A DNA stretch of 5,356 bases from Oscillospiraceae bacterium (lineage in GTDB: Bacteria > Bacillota_A > Clostridia > Oscillospirales > Oscillospiraceae): contig SVLA01000130.1 in the NCBI GenBank assembly GCA_015068175.1, positions 1 through 5,356 on the forward strand, written 5' to 3'. A program made the translations under genes and the position numbers. Below, piece by piece: positions 1-5,356 of this stretch. Each line of letters opens with the position of its first letter. Position 1 is the first letter of the stretch. The notes below the pieces were generated by a model, which did no database searches, was not told the origin of the DNA, and was given only the letters and a program-made list of their open reading frames with translations.

Positions 1-1
1 G

Positions 2-1330
2 GTCCCCCGCCGGGTGGCTCCCGGCGATGCCGTCACCTCCGGCTGTGTCAACATTTCCGGCCAACTGATCCTCCGGGCCGACAAACCCCTGGGGGAGTCC
101 ATGGTGACCCGGATCCTCCGCAGCGTGGAAAATGCCGCCGCCTCCAAACCCCGGTTTGAGCGGTTCATCACCCGTTTCGCCCGGATCTATACCCCCATCG
201 TGGTGGCCCTGGCCGCCGCCGTGGCCATCATCCCCTCCATCGTCACCGGTCAGTGGAATTACTGGGTCTACACCGCCCTGTCCTTTTTGGTCATGAGCTG
301 TCCCTGCGCCCTGGTCCTCTCGGTGCCTCTGGCCTTTTTCTCCGGCATCGGCGCCGGCAGCCGCAAGGGCATCCTCTTCAAGGGCGGCGCGGCCATTGAG
401 GCCCTGGCCACGGTCAAAGCCGTGGTCATGGATAAGACCGGCACCCTGACCAAAGGCGATTTCACCGTGAAAGAAGTCATGGGCGGCAGCGAAATGCTGA
501 CTCTCTGCGCCAGCGCCGAGCAGTATTCCACCCACCCCGTAGCCGCCAGTATCCGTGTCTACGCCCAAAAGCAGGGCATTTCCCTCTATAACCCCGAAGA
601 ACTGGAAGAACTTTCCGGCCGGGGCATCCGGGCCACGGTCTGCGGCCAGGCCATCCTCTGCGGCAATGAACAGCTCCTGGAAGAGCACGGCATCGCCGTG
701 CCGCCCCTGCCCGTCGCCCCCGGCACCCGGGTCCTGGTGGCCATGGAGGGCCGCTTTGCCGGCTATATTGACATTGCCGACACCATCAAGACCGATGCCG
801 CCCCGGCGGTGGCCCGGCTCCACAGCCGGCAGATCACCACCGCCATGCTCACCGGCGACAATCCCCAGACTGCCAAGCGGATCGCGGAGCAGGTGGGTAT
901 CCGCCGGGTATGGGCCCGGCTGCTGCCCGACGAAAAGCTGGAACAACTGCGGATCCTCCGCCGGAAAATGGGCCCCACCCTCTTCGTGGGAGACGGTCTC
1001 AACGATGCCCCGGTGCTGGCCGGCGCCGATGTGGGCGCGGCCATGGGTTCCGGCGCCGACGCGGCCATCGAAGCCGCCGACGTGGTCTACCTGAACACCC
1101 AGGTTTCCGCCATTCCCGATTCCATCGCCATCGCCGCCCGGACCCGCCGCATCGCCTGGCAGAACGTGATCTTCGCCCTGGCGGTGAAACTGCTGGTGAT
1201 GATCCTGGGCCTGGCGGGCCACGCCTCCATGTGGGCCGCCGTCTTTGCCGATTCCGGCGTGGCCATGCTCTGCGTTCTCAACGCCCTGCGTCTGCTGTAC
1301 CGGGAAGACGCCCAAAATCCCAATTGTTAA
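2..1330 (+). CDS. Zn/Cd/Pb-type heavy-metal P1B ATPase, C-terminal part (5' end outside window)
   Basis: Membrane pump that exports divalent soft metals using ATP. The frame is open from base 2, so the gene starts upstream; the GTG at 14 is an internal Val. The first visible residues (VPRR, then APGDAV and SGCVN) normally follow the actuator TGE motif, so the N-terminal metal-binding region, early helices and TGE are missing. Visible: the membrane CPC motif (299-307), the phosphorylated Asp of DKTGTLT (431-433), the HP pair of the nucleotide domain (533-538), TGDN (851-862) and the GDGLNDAP hinge (989-1012). The last two helices carry a Lys (1187-1189) and the Asp of FADSG (1250-1252). CPC plus this Lys/Asp pair is the known signature of the Zn/Cd/Pb (ZntA/CadA) class rather than the Cu class. 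The exact metal and a cadA or zntA name cannot be settled. No terminator is evident after the stop, so read-through into the next unit is possible. Confidence 0.95.
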   Translation, partial: VPRRVAPGDAVTSGCVNISGQLILRADKPLGESMVTRILRSVENAAASKPRFERFITRFARIYTPIVVALAAAVAIIPSIVTGQWNYWVYTALSFLVMSCPCALVLSVPLAFFSGIGAGSRKGILFKGGAAIEALATVKAVVMDKTGTLTKGDFTVKEVMGGSEMLTLCASAEQYSTHPVAASIRVYAQKQGISLYNPEELEELSGRGIRATVCGQAILCGNEQLLEEHGIAVPPLPVAPGTRVLVAMEGRFAGYIDIADTIKTDAAPAVARLHSRQITTAMLTGDNPQTAKRIAEQVGIRRVWARLLPDEKLEQLRILRRKMGPTLFVGDGLNDAPVLAGADVGAAMGSGADAAIEAADVVYLNTQVSAIPDSIAIAARTRRIAWQNVIFALAVKLLVMILGLAGHASMWAAVFADSGVAMLCVLNALRLLYREDAQNPNC

Positions 1331-1367
1331 TGTTATGTTAATTTTCGCAAAATCCGACGCCTTTCCC

Positions 1368-1395
1368 TTGTGAAATCCTGCCGGGGTGCTATAAT
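1368..1395 (+). promoter_or_regulatory. Sigma-A-type promoter with extended -10, upstream of the lipid kinase
   Basis: A -35-like TTGTGA (1368-1373) lies 16 bases before a perfect TATAAT (1390-1395). The latter is preceded by TGC, giving a consensus TGnTATAAT extended -10. Transcription should begin near 1402, leaving a leader of only about 16 bases before the TTG start. It lies in the 87-base gap after the ATPase and makes the kinase-Nudix pair an independent unit. No operator-like repeat was seen around it. The call rests on sequence match alone. Confidence 0.7.
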
Positions 1396-1406
1396 AGGAG
1401 GGAAAT

Positions 1407-1412
1407 GAGGTG
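1407..1412 (+). promoter_or_regulatory. Ribosome binding site that decides the TTG start of the lipid kinase
   Basis: GAGGTG (1407-1412) is complementary to the 16S anti-Shine-Dalgarno end and lies 5 bases before the TTG at 1418. It is 14 bases from the alternative ATG at 1427, which is too far. A second AGGAGGG (1396-1402) sits at or before the predicted transcription start, so it is probably not in the mRNA. TTG is therefore the favoured start. Confidence 0.65.
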
Positions 1413-1417
1413 TTCCT

Positions 1418-2299
1418 TTGAAAAAAATGCTTTTGATCGTCAATCCCAACGCCGGCCAGCGGCGGATCCGCACATACCTGGCCGACGTGGCGCACATATT
1501 CAATCAAGCCGGCTACCGTGTGGAACTGCACATCACCGCCAGTTCCGGCGAAGCCATTGACGTGGTGTCCCAGCGGGCCCCGGAAATGGACCTGATCGTC
1601 TGCGCCGGCGGCGACGGCACTTTCAACGAAACCGTCAACGGCCTGCTCCGCAGCGGGGTTGACGTGCCCATGGGCTATATCCCCTGCGGCTCCACCAACG
1701 ATTTCGCCTCCAGCCTCCGTCTGCCCACGAATATTCCGGAAGCCGCCCGGCGCATCGTGTCCGGCACCCCCACGGCCTATGACATCGGCCGCTTCGACCA
1801 GCGCCATTTTGCCTATGTGGCCTCCTTCGGCGCCTTCACCAAGTCCTCTTACGCCACGCCCCAAAGCGTGAAAAACGCCCTGGGCCATACAGCCTACGTC
1901 CTCAGCGGCATCCAGGAGCTGTCCCAGATCCGCAAGGAACATATCCGCCTGGAGGCCGACGGCCGGGTCATCGAAGGAGATTTCCTCTTCGGCGCCATCA
2001 GCAATTCCACCTCCGTGGGCGGTATTTTGACCCTGGACCCCAACCAGGTGGATATGCGGGACGGCAAATTTGAGATCCTGCTGGTCCGGATGCCCCAAAC
2101 CCTCATGGAGATCACCGAGTGCATCCAGGCCGTCCAGGCCCAGAAGTACAACTGCTCCATGATCACCTTCTTCAGCGCCCGGGAAGTCACCGTCCAGGCC
2201 GACCAAAATATGCCCTGGACCCTGGACGGCGAGATGGAACCGGGCCACCGGGAGGTCTGCATCAGTAACCTCCATCACGCCGTCCGGCTGATGAAATAG
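1418..2299 (+). CDS. Diacylglycerol kinase-family lipid kinase (YegS/BmrU-like)
   Basis: A 293-residue protein of the DAGK catalytic family, whose members phosphorylate diacylglycerol or related lipids at the inner membrane face with ATP. Its length is usual for bacterial members. Motifs: NPNAG at residues 9-13, the nucleotide-binding GGDGT at 64-68 followed by FNETVNG, PCGSTNDF at 89-96 (family pattern PxGTxNDF) and LDGE at 269-272 near the C terminus. The N-terminal half is the Rossmann-like nucleotide domain; the rest matches the C-terminal beta domain. No signal peptide or membrane helix is evident. The start is TTG at 1418, chosen on ribosome-binding-site spacing; an ATG at 1427 would lose three residues and leave NPNAG intact. 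It is followed after 8 bases by the Nudix gene, implying one transcript. The lipid substrate cannot be read from sequence; DgkB, YegS and BmrU are all relatives, so no symbol is given. Confidence 0.93.
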   Translation: MKKMLLIVNPNAGQRRIRTYLADVAHIFNQAGYRVELHITASSGEAIDVVSQRAPEMDLIVCAGGDGTFNETVNGLLRSGVDVPMGYIPCGSTNDFASSLRLPTNIPEAARRIVSGTPTAYDIGRFDQRHFAYVASFGAFTKSSYATPQSVKNALGHTAYVLSGIQELSQIRKEHIRLEADGRVIEGDFLFGAISNSTSVGGILTLDPNQVDMRDGKFEILLVRMPQTLMEITECIQAVQAQKYNCSMITFFSAREVTVQADQNMPWTLDGEMEPGHREVCISNLHHAVRLMK

Positions 2300-2307
2300 G
2301 AGCGATT

Positions 2308-2778
2308 ATGTATAATTCCACACTCTGTTACGTCCTGCGGGGCAACGATGTTCTGATGCTCCACCGGGTCAAAAAGAAAAATGACGTCAACCGTGACAAA
2401 TGGATCGGCATCGGCGGCAAATTTGAAGCAAACGAAACCCCCGACGAGTGTCTTCTGCGGGAAGCCTGGGAGGAAACAGGCCTGAAGCTCACCTCCTGGC
2501 GGTGCCGGGGCATCGTCACTTTCCTGCCCAATGCCCCCTGGGAAGGGGAATATATGTATCTGTTCACCGCCGACGGCTTTGAGGGCGAGATCGGCGATTG
2601 CAGCGAAGGGGATCTGCAATGGGTCAGCCGGGATTTTCTGGACCGGCTCCCCAAATGGGAAGGGGACCGGATCTTCCTGGACCTGCTCTGGCAGGATGCC
2701 CCCTTCTTCCTGCTGACCCTCCGCTACGACGGCGACCGTCTGACCGAAGCCGTCCTCAACGGCCAAAAGATCCGCTGA
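2308..2778 (+). CDS. Nudix hydrolase (MutT-like, possible nucleotide sanitation or nucleoside diphosphate-X cleavage)
   Basis: A 156-residue cytosolic enzyme of the Nudix superfamily, which cleaves nucleoside diphosphates linked to another group, with divalent metal. The Nudix box spans residues 37-59 and fits GX5EX7REUXEEXGU fully: Gly37, Glu43, then REAWEETGL at 51-59, where Glu52, Glu55 and Glu56 should bind metal. Upstream, the YVLRGNDVLMLHR strand and the KWIGIGGK approach are typical of the MutT/8-oxo-dGTPase-like branch. The ATG at 2308 is preceded by AGGAG (2298-2302), which overlaps the kinase stop codon and lies 5 bases from the start, so translation may be coupled. The strong terminator just after the stop makes it the last gene of the unit. 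An 8-oxo-dGTP diphosphatase role is possible, but substrates in this family cannot be assigned from the box alone. Confidence 0.93.
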   Translation: MYNSTLCYVLRGNDVLMLHRVKKKNDVNRDKWIGIGGKFEANETPDECLLREAWEETGLKLTSWRCRGIVTFLPNAPWEGEYMYLFTADGFEGEIGDCSEGDLQWVSRDFLDRLPKWEGDRIFLDLLWQDAPFFLLTLRYDGDRLTEAVLNGQKIR

Positions 2779-2786
2779 ATATACCG

Positions 2787-2821
2787 AAACCGACAGGTTC
2801 CCCCTGTCGGTTTTCCGTTTT
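2787..2821 (+). terminator. Intrinsic terminator after the kinase-Nudix unit
   Basis: A perfect 11-bp stem pairs AAACCGACAGG (2787-2797) with its complement at 2803-2813 around the 5-base loop TTCCC. It is followed by an interrupted U tract (TTTTCCGTTTT, 2811-2821). It begins 8 bases after the Nudix stop and separates that unit from the MarR promoter. Confidence 0.88.
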
Positions 2822-2899
2822 CCTTCCCTCTTGCCGCCATGGGGCAATGCCCCTTTCGGATCACCCCGGTATTTTCATCTCAAAATCCCCATTTTCCTC

Positions 2900-2928
2900 T
2901 TGCATATTCCCCCTTGCTGTGGTAGTAT
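2900..2928 (+). promoter_or_regulatory. Probable promoter of the MarR-ABC unit
   Basis: TTGCAT (2900-2905) and TAGTAT (2923-2928) are separated by 17 bases, and TGG before the -10 supplies an extended TGn element. Each hexamer alone is a partial match (3/6 and 4/6), but spacing, extended -10 and position are right. Transcription would start near 2935, inside the inverted repeat at 2930-2945, which suits repression by the downstream MarR protein. Confidence 0.6.
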
Positions 2929-2929
2929 G

Positions 2930-2945
2930 TTGCGTAGCAAGCTAC
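2930..2945 (+). promoter_or_regulatory. Candidate MarR operator (overlapping inverted repeats)
   Basis: Two nested palindromes share bases: TTGC-GTA-GCAA (2930-2940) and GTAGC-AA-GCTAC (2934-2945). The second half-site lies just before the ribosome binding site. The element starts directly after the -10 hexamer and covers the predicted transcription start. An upstream CTTGCT (2913-2918) is the complement of AGCAAG (2936-2941) and may be an extra half-site. MarR dimers are known to bind short near-perfect palindromes and often repress their own promoter; that this site is the operator is inferred. Confidence 0.55.
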
Positions 2946-2951
2946 ATTTCC

Positions 2952-2960
2952 GGAGGTGAT
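2952..2960 (+). promoter_or_regulatory. Strong ribosome binding site pointing to a CTG start for the MarR gene
   Basis: GGAGGTGAT (2952-2960) is a near-complete anti-Shine-Dalgarno match. The only common start codon nearby in the MarR frame, GTG at 2956, lies inside this site and cannot use it. The CTG at 2965 is 6 bases beyond GGAGGTG, the ideal distance. The next in-frame ATG (3022) is over 60 bases away. Confidence 0.6.
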
Positions 2961-2964
2961 CCAT

Positions 2965-3423
2965 CTGCACACCCATTTTTGTCACTATTTCCGCATTCTC
3001 CACAGCGCCGCCGACCAGACCATGACCAACGCTCTGGAGGCCCATGACCTCACCGGCGCCCAGGGACAGCTCCTGGTCTACCTGGCCTTCCGGCCGGAAC
3101 CCCCCTGCGCCCGGGACATTGAAGAAGCATTCCGGCTGAGCCACCCCACCGTTTCCGGTCTTTTGGACCGCCTGGAGAAGAAAAACTTCATTGAATTCCG
3201 CCCCGATGACCGGGACCGCCGCATCAAGCGCATCGTCCTCCTGCCCAAAGGCCGGGACGTACTCCACGTCATGCGGGAAGCCCTGGACCGCACCGACCGT
3301 CTGGTGGTCCGGGATTTCACTGATGAAGAGATCGCCCAATTCACCGCATTTTTAAGCCGCGCTGCCCAGAATATCGGCGCCGGCTGCTGCAAACGCAAAT
3401 CCAAGGAGGAACATACCCCATGA
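2965..3423 (+). CDS. MarR-family transcriptional repressor (probable CTG start)
   Basis: A winged-helix DNA-binding regulator of 152 residues if started at CTG 2965. Usual MarR architecture is visible: an N-terminal helix (FCHYFRILHSAADQTM), the LTGAQGQLLVYL helix, the helix-turn-helix with recognition segment SHPTVSGLLDRLEKK, the charged wing (RPDDRDRRIKRIVLLPKG) and a C-terminal dimerisation helix. Starting at ATG 3022 would remove most of helix 1, which forms the dimer interface, so an upstream start is needed. Its stop overlaps the ABC exporter start as ATGA, so the two are co-transcribed and probably translationally coupled. Its likely job is ligand-relieved repression of its own promoter and the exporter, via the palindrome at 2930-2945. 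A C-terminal Cys-Cys pair (3385-3390) followed by KRKSK is unusual and could be ligand-, metal- or redox-sensitive, but this is speculation. The ligand is unknown. Confidence 0.9.
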   Translation: MHTHFCHYFRILHSAADQTMTNALEAHDLTGAQGQLLVYLAFRPEPPCARDIEEAFRLSHPTVSGLLDRLEKKNFIEFRPDDRDRRIKRIVLLPKGRDVLHVMREALDRTDRLVVRDFTDEEIAQFTAFLSRAAQNIGAGCCKRKSKEEHTP

Positions 3424-5087
3424 TACTCAGACTCGCCCGGTGCATCCGGGAATACAAGTGGGCCGCCATTTTGAGCCCGCTGTGCATGATCGGCGAAGTG
3501 GCCATGGAAGTCACCATCCCGTTGGTGATGAAGGAACTGTATGACTACGGCGTCGCCCTGCAAAACATGGATGTCATCATCCAAAAATCCATCCATTTGG
3601 TTCTGCTGGCCCTGCTGAGCCTGGCCTTTGGCGTGGCTTCCGCCATTTTCGCCTCCCGGGCCGGCACCGGCTTCGCCAAGAACCTGCGCCACGATATGTT
3701 CTACCGTGTCCAGCAGTTCAGCTTCAGCAACATCGACAAATTCTCCTCCGCCTCCATCGTCACCCGCCTGACCTCCGATGTGGCCAACCTGCAGATGACC
3801 TTCCAGATGATGATCCGCATGGCCATCCGCTGCCCCATGATGCTGATCCTGGCCACCATTTCCGCCTGGCAGATCAGCCCGGAGCTGTGCCGCATTTATC
3901 TGTACGTCCTGCCGGTGCTGGCTCTGGCCCTGATCCTGCTGACCCCCGTGGTCTTCAAGATCTTCGACCGCGGCTTCAAGATGCTGGACGTCATGAACCG
4001 CATCGTCCAGGAGAATATCCACGGCATCCGGGTAGTCAAGAGCTTCGTCCGTCAGGATAAGGAGATCGAGAAATTCACCGACATTTCCGCCGATCTGGAG
4101 CGGAATTTCTCCCGTGCCGAAAAGATCCTGGCCCTGAACAGCCCCATTATGATGAGCTGTGTCTACATCTGCATCCTGGCCATTTCCTGGATCGGCTCCC
4201 AGATGGTGGTTGCCTCTGGCAACAATCCCCTCTTCGGTCTCACCACCGGCGGCCTCAGCTCCATGTTCACCTACACCACCCAGATCCTGGGCGGCCTGAT
4301 GATGCTTTCCATGGTCTTCGTCATGATGACCATGAGCCGCACCCCCCTGCGCCGCTGCGCCGAGATCCTGTCCGAGGAACCGAACCTGGTCTCCCCCGCC
4401 AACGCCGTCACCGAAGTCCCCGACGGCTCCATCGACTTTGAGAACGTCTCCTTCCGCTATTCCGCTACTGCCCGGCACCGGGCCCTGAAGGAAGTGGATC
4501 TGCACATCCCCGCCGGCGCCACCGTGGGCATCATCGGCGGTACCGGCTCCAGTAAATCCACCCTGGTCCAGTTGATCCCCCGGCTCTACGATGTCACCGA
4601 AGGCACCCTCCGGGTGGGCGGCATCGATGTCCGGGACTATGATCTGACCGTCCTCCGTGACAACGTGGCCATGGTCCTGCAGAAAAACGAGCTGTTCTCC
4701 GGCACCATCAAGGAAAATCTCCGCTGGGGCAACCCCGAAGCCACCGACGAGGAACTGATCCACGCCTGCCGCCTGGCCTGCGCCCATGACTTTATCACCG
4801 GCTTCCCCGACGGCTACGATACCCACATCGAGCAGGGCGGCACCAATGTCTCCGGCGGCCAGAAGCAGCGCCTTTGCATCGCCCGGGCCCTGCTGAAGAA
4901 ACCCAGGATCCTGATTTTGGACGACTCCACCTCCGCCGTGGATACCAAGACCGATGCCTCCATCCGCCGGGCCTTCCGGGAAGAGATCCCCGGCACCACC
5001 AAGCTGATCATCGCCCAGCGGATCTCCTCCGTCCAGGATGCCGACATGATCGTGGTCATGGAGGGTGGCATGGTCAGCGCCGTGGGC
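3420..5087 (+). CDS. ABC exporter half-transporter, degenerate-site subunit of a heterodimer; 3' end lost at a junction
   Basis: Type IV ABC exporter (multidrug/lipid type) with a fused membrane domain and ATPase domain. AAGGAGGA (3403-3410) lies 9 bases before the ATG, which overlaps the MarR stop. About six membrane helices lie in residues 14-310 (roughly 14-36, 60-82, 132-152, 160-180, 242-262, 288-307). The ATPase domain shows Walker A GGTGSSKST at 373-381, Q-loop Gln421, signature VSGGQ at 477-481 and Walker B ILDDS with Asp502 in place of the catalytic Glu. At the H-loop, IIAQR has Gln533 instead of His. Asp plus Gln is the known degenerate-site pattern of TM287-like subunits, which pair with a catalytically complete partner. 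Family resemblance ends at residues 555-556 (VMEGGMVSAVG); the expected THEELL-type tail of about 20 residues is absent. The frame stays open to the window edge, but those codons read antisense to a methyltransferase and are probably not native. Substrate unknown. Confidence 0.9.
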
Positions 5088-5099
5088 GTGGGAATGGGC
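5079..5099. other. Rearrangement or misassembly junction between two convergent truncated genes
   Basis: Left of this point the plus strand encodes a standard ABC exporter ATPase domain. Right of it only the minus strand makes protein sense (methyltransferase C terminus). Neither gene has a stop codon here: the exporter frame runs open to the window edge, and the minus-strand frame runs open leftward to about 3078. The junction contains CGTGGG twice in tandem (5081-5086 and 5087-5092), a possible microhomology. No long inverted repeat, transposase or recombinase site is visible. The exact base cannot be fixed because both sides are GTG/GGC-rich. Confidence 0.65.
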
Positions 5100-5356
5100 A
5101 AAGCCCCCGTGATCGTGGGTAAGGGGGTCCTTTTTGAAGCCGGAAACCTGATACATCCGGCTATTCGAGATCATGACCTCCACCGCAAACAGCGGGTCAA
5201 ACAGCTTTTTCAGGCTGTCGGCGCTCATCAGACCGTTGGACACCTTGCTGGCTGCACCGTGATGGTGTCCGTCAATGGCTTCCCGGCTGGCACCGTGGGC
5301 AATGGTCAATCTGCCGCCCTCCTTCAAAAGGCTGCACAGCCGCTTGATCAGCCGGG
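5088..5356 (-). CDS. Class I SAM-dependent methyltransferase, C-terminal fragment with His-rich tail (broken at both ends)
   Basis: Read on the minus strand from the window edge, about 90 residues match the last third of a class I (Rossmann-fold) methyltransferase found widely in Clostridia. A strand after the glycine turn reads LLKEGGRLTIAHGASREAID; then come a HHH motif (DGHHHGAASKVSNGL), a helix (SADSLKKLFDPLF) and the closing strands VEVMISNSRMYQVSGFKKD. The SAM-binding motifs and start lie beyond base 5356. The C-terminal side becomes His-rich (THDHGG, AHSHAH), resembling metal-binding tails, and then enters the exporter antisense with no stop, so the natural end is missing. The TTG at 5327 is internal Leu, not a start. 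The family call rests on recognised wording; the methyl acceptor is unknown. Codons are in exact antisense register with the exporter frame, which explains why both frames stay open. Confidence 0.65.

Noticed and set aside
910..1341. Alternative plus-strand frames within the P-type ATPase
   Set aside because: Arg/Pro/Gly-rich translations typical of shifted frames in GC-rich genes; the ATPase frame carries all conserved motifs there.
1326..1343. GTTAAT/GTTAT repeats after the ATPase stop
   Set aside because: A short AT-rich direct repeat without hairpin potential; not a terminator or a clear binding site.
2275..2847. Minus-strand open frame of 190 codons over the Nudix gene
   Set aside because: It is antisense to a gene with a complete Nudix box, runs through the terminator hairpin, and shows no recognisable domain.
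2841..2853. Small hairpin GGGGC-AAT-GCCCC in the intergenic region
   Set aside because: Only 5 bp with a 3-base loop and three following T residues; too weak for a terminator, and a strong one already lies upstream. No role assigned.
2882..2895. AAAAT-CCCC-ATTTT inverted repeat just upstream of the MarR -35
   Set aside because: AT-rich 5-base arms arise easily by chance; it is less convincing than the repeat at 2930-2945.
3078..5327. A 749-codon open frame on the minus strand covering the whole ABC exporter
   Set aside because: It is in exact antisense register with the exporter, whose codons rarely include TTA, CTA or TCA in this GC-rich genome, so the opposite frame stays open. Its translation over 3078-5087 is a low-complexity Gly/Asp/His/Gln mix without domains. 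Only the first part (about 5088-5356) looks like real protein.
5088..5356. Continuation of the ABC exporter frame to the window edge as a novel C-terminal domain
   Set aside because: The plus-strand translation resembles no exporter tail, and the same bases read cleanly as a methyltransferase on the minus strand. It is better explained as antisense read-through past a junction.

Overview
The window looks like chromosomal DNA from a GC-rich member of the Clostridia (Bacillota), possibly an Oscillospiraceae-like gut lineage. This is inferred from near-consensus GGAGG ribosome binding sites, sigma-A-type promoters with extended -10 elements, non-ATG starts, a strong preference for C or G at third codon positions, and protein wording typical of that group. 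No rRNA, tRNA, CRISPR array or insertion sequence was seen.

Region 1 (about 1-2821) reads rightward. It opens inside a Zn/Cd/Pb-type P1B ATPase, cut by the window edge just after where the actuator TGE motif should lie. An 87-base gap carries a sigma-A-type promoter with a perfect TGnTATAAT extended -10. Next come a YegS/BmrU-type diacylglycerol kinase-family lipid kinase (TTG start) and, 8 bases on, a Nudix hydrolase. A strong intrinsic terminator closes this two-gene unit.

Region 2 (about 2822-5087) is a separately regulated drug- or stress-export unit. Its promoter overlaps a compact inverted repeat that looks like a MarR operator. A MarR-family repressor follows, probably starting at a rare CTG codon. 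An ABC exporter subunit overlaps it by ATGA. This subunit has the degenerate nucleotide-site signature (Asp for the catalytic Glu, Gln for the H-loop His) of one half of a heterodimeric exporter. Its partner gene would be expected immediately downstream.

Region 3 (about 5088-5356) breaks that expectation. At about 5081-5092 the exporter stops matching its family, some 20 residues short of a normal end, with no stop codon. The rest of the window makes sense only on the minus strand, as the C-terminal part of a class I SAM-dependent methyltransferase with a His-rich tail, also without its stop codon. Two convergent genes, both missing their 3' ends, are joined tail to tail. This indicates a rearrangement breakpoint or an assembly chimera, and it is the most notable point in the window. 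Otherwise the gene content is conventional; I found no convincing new biological system.
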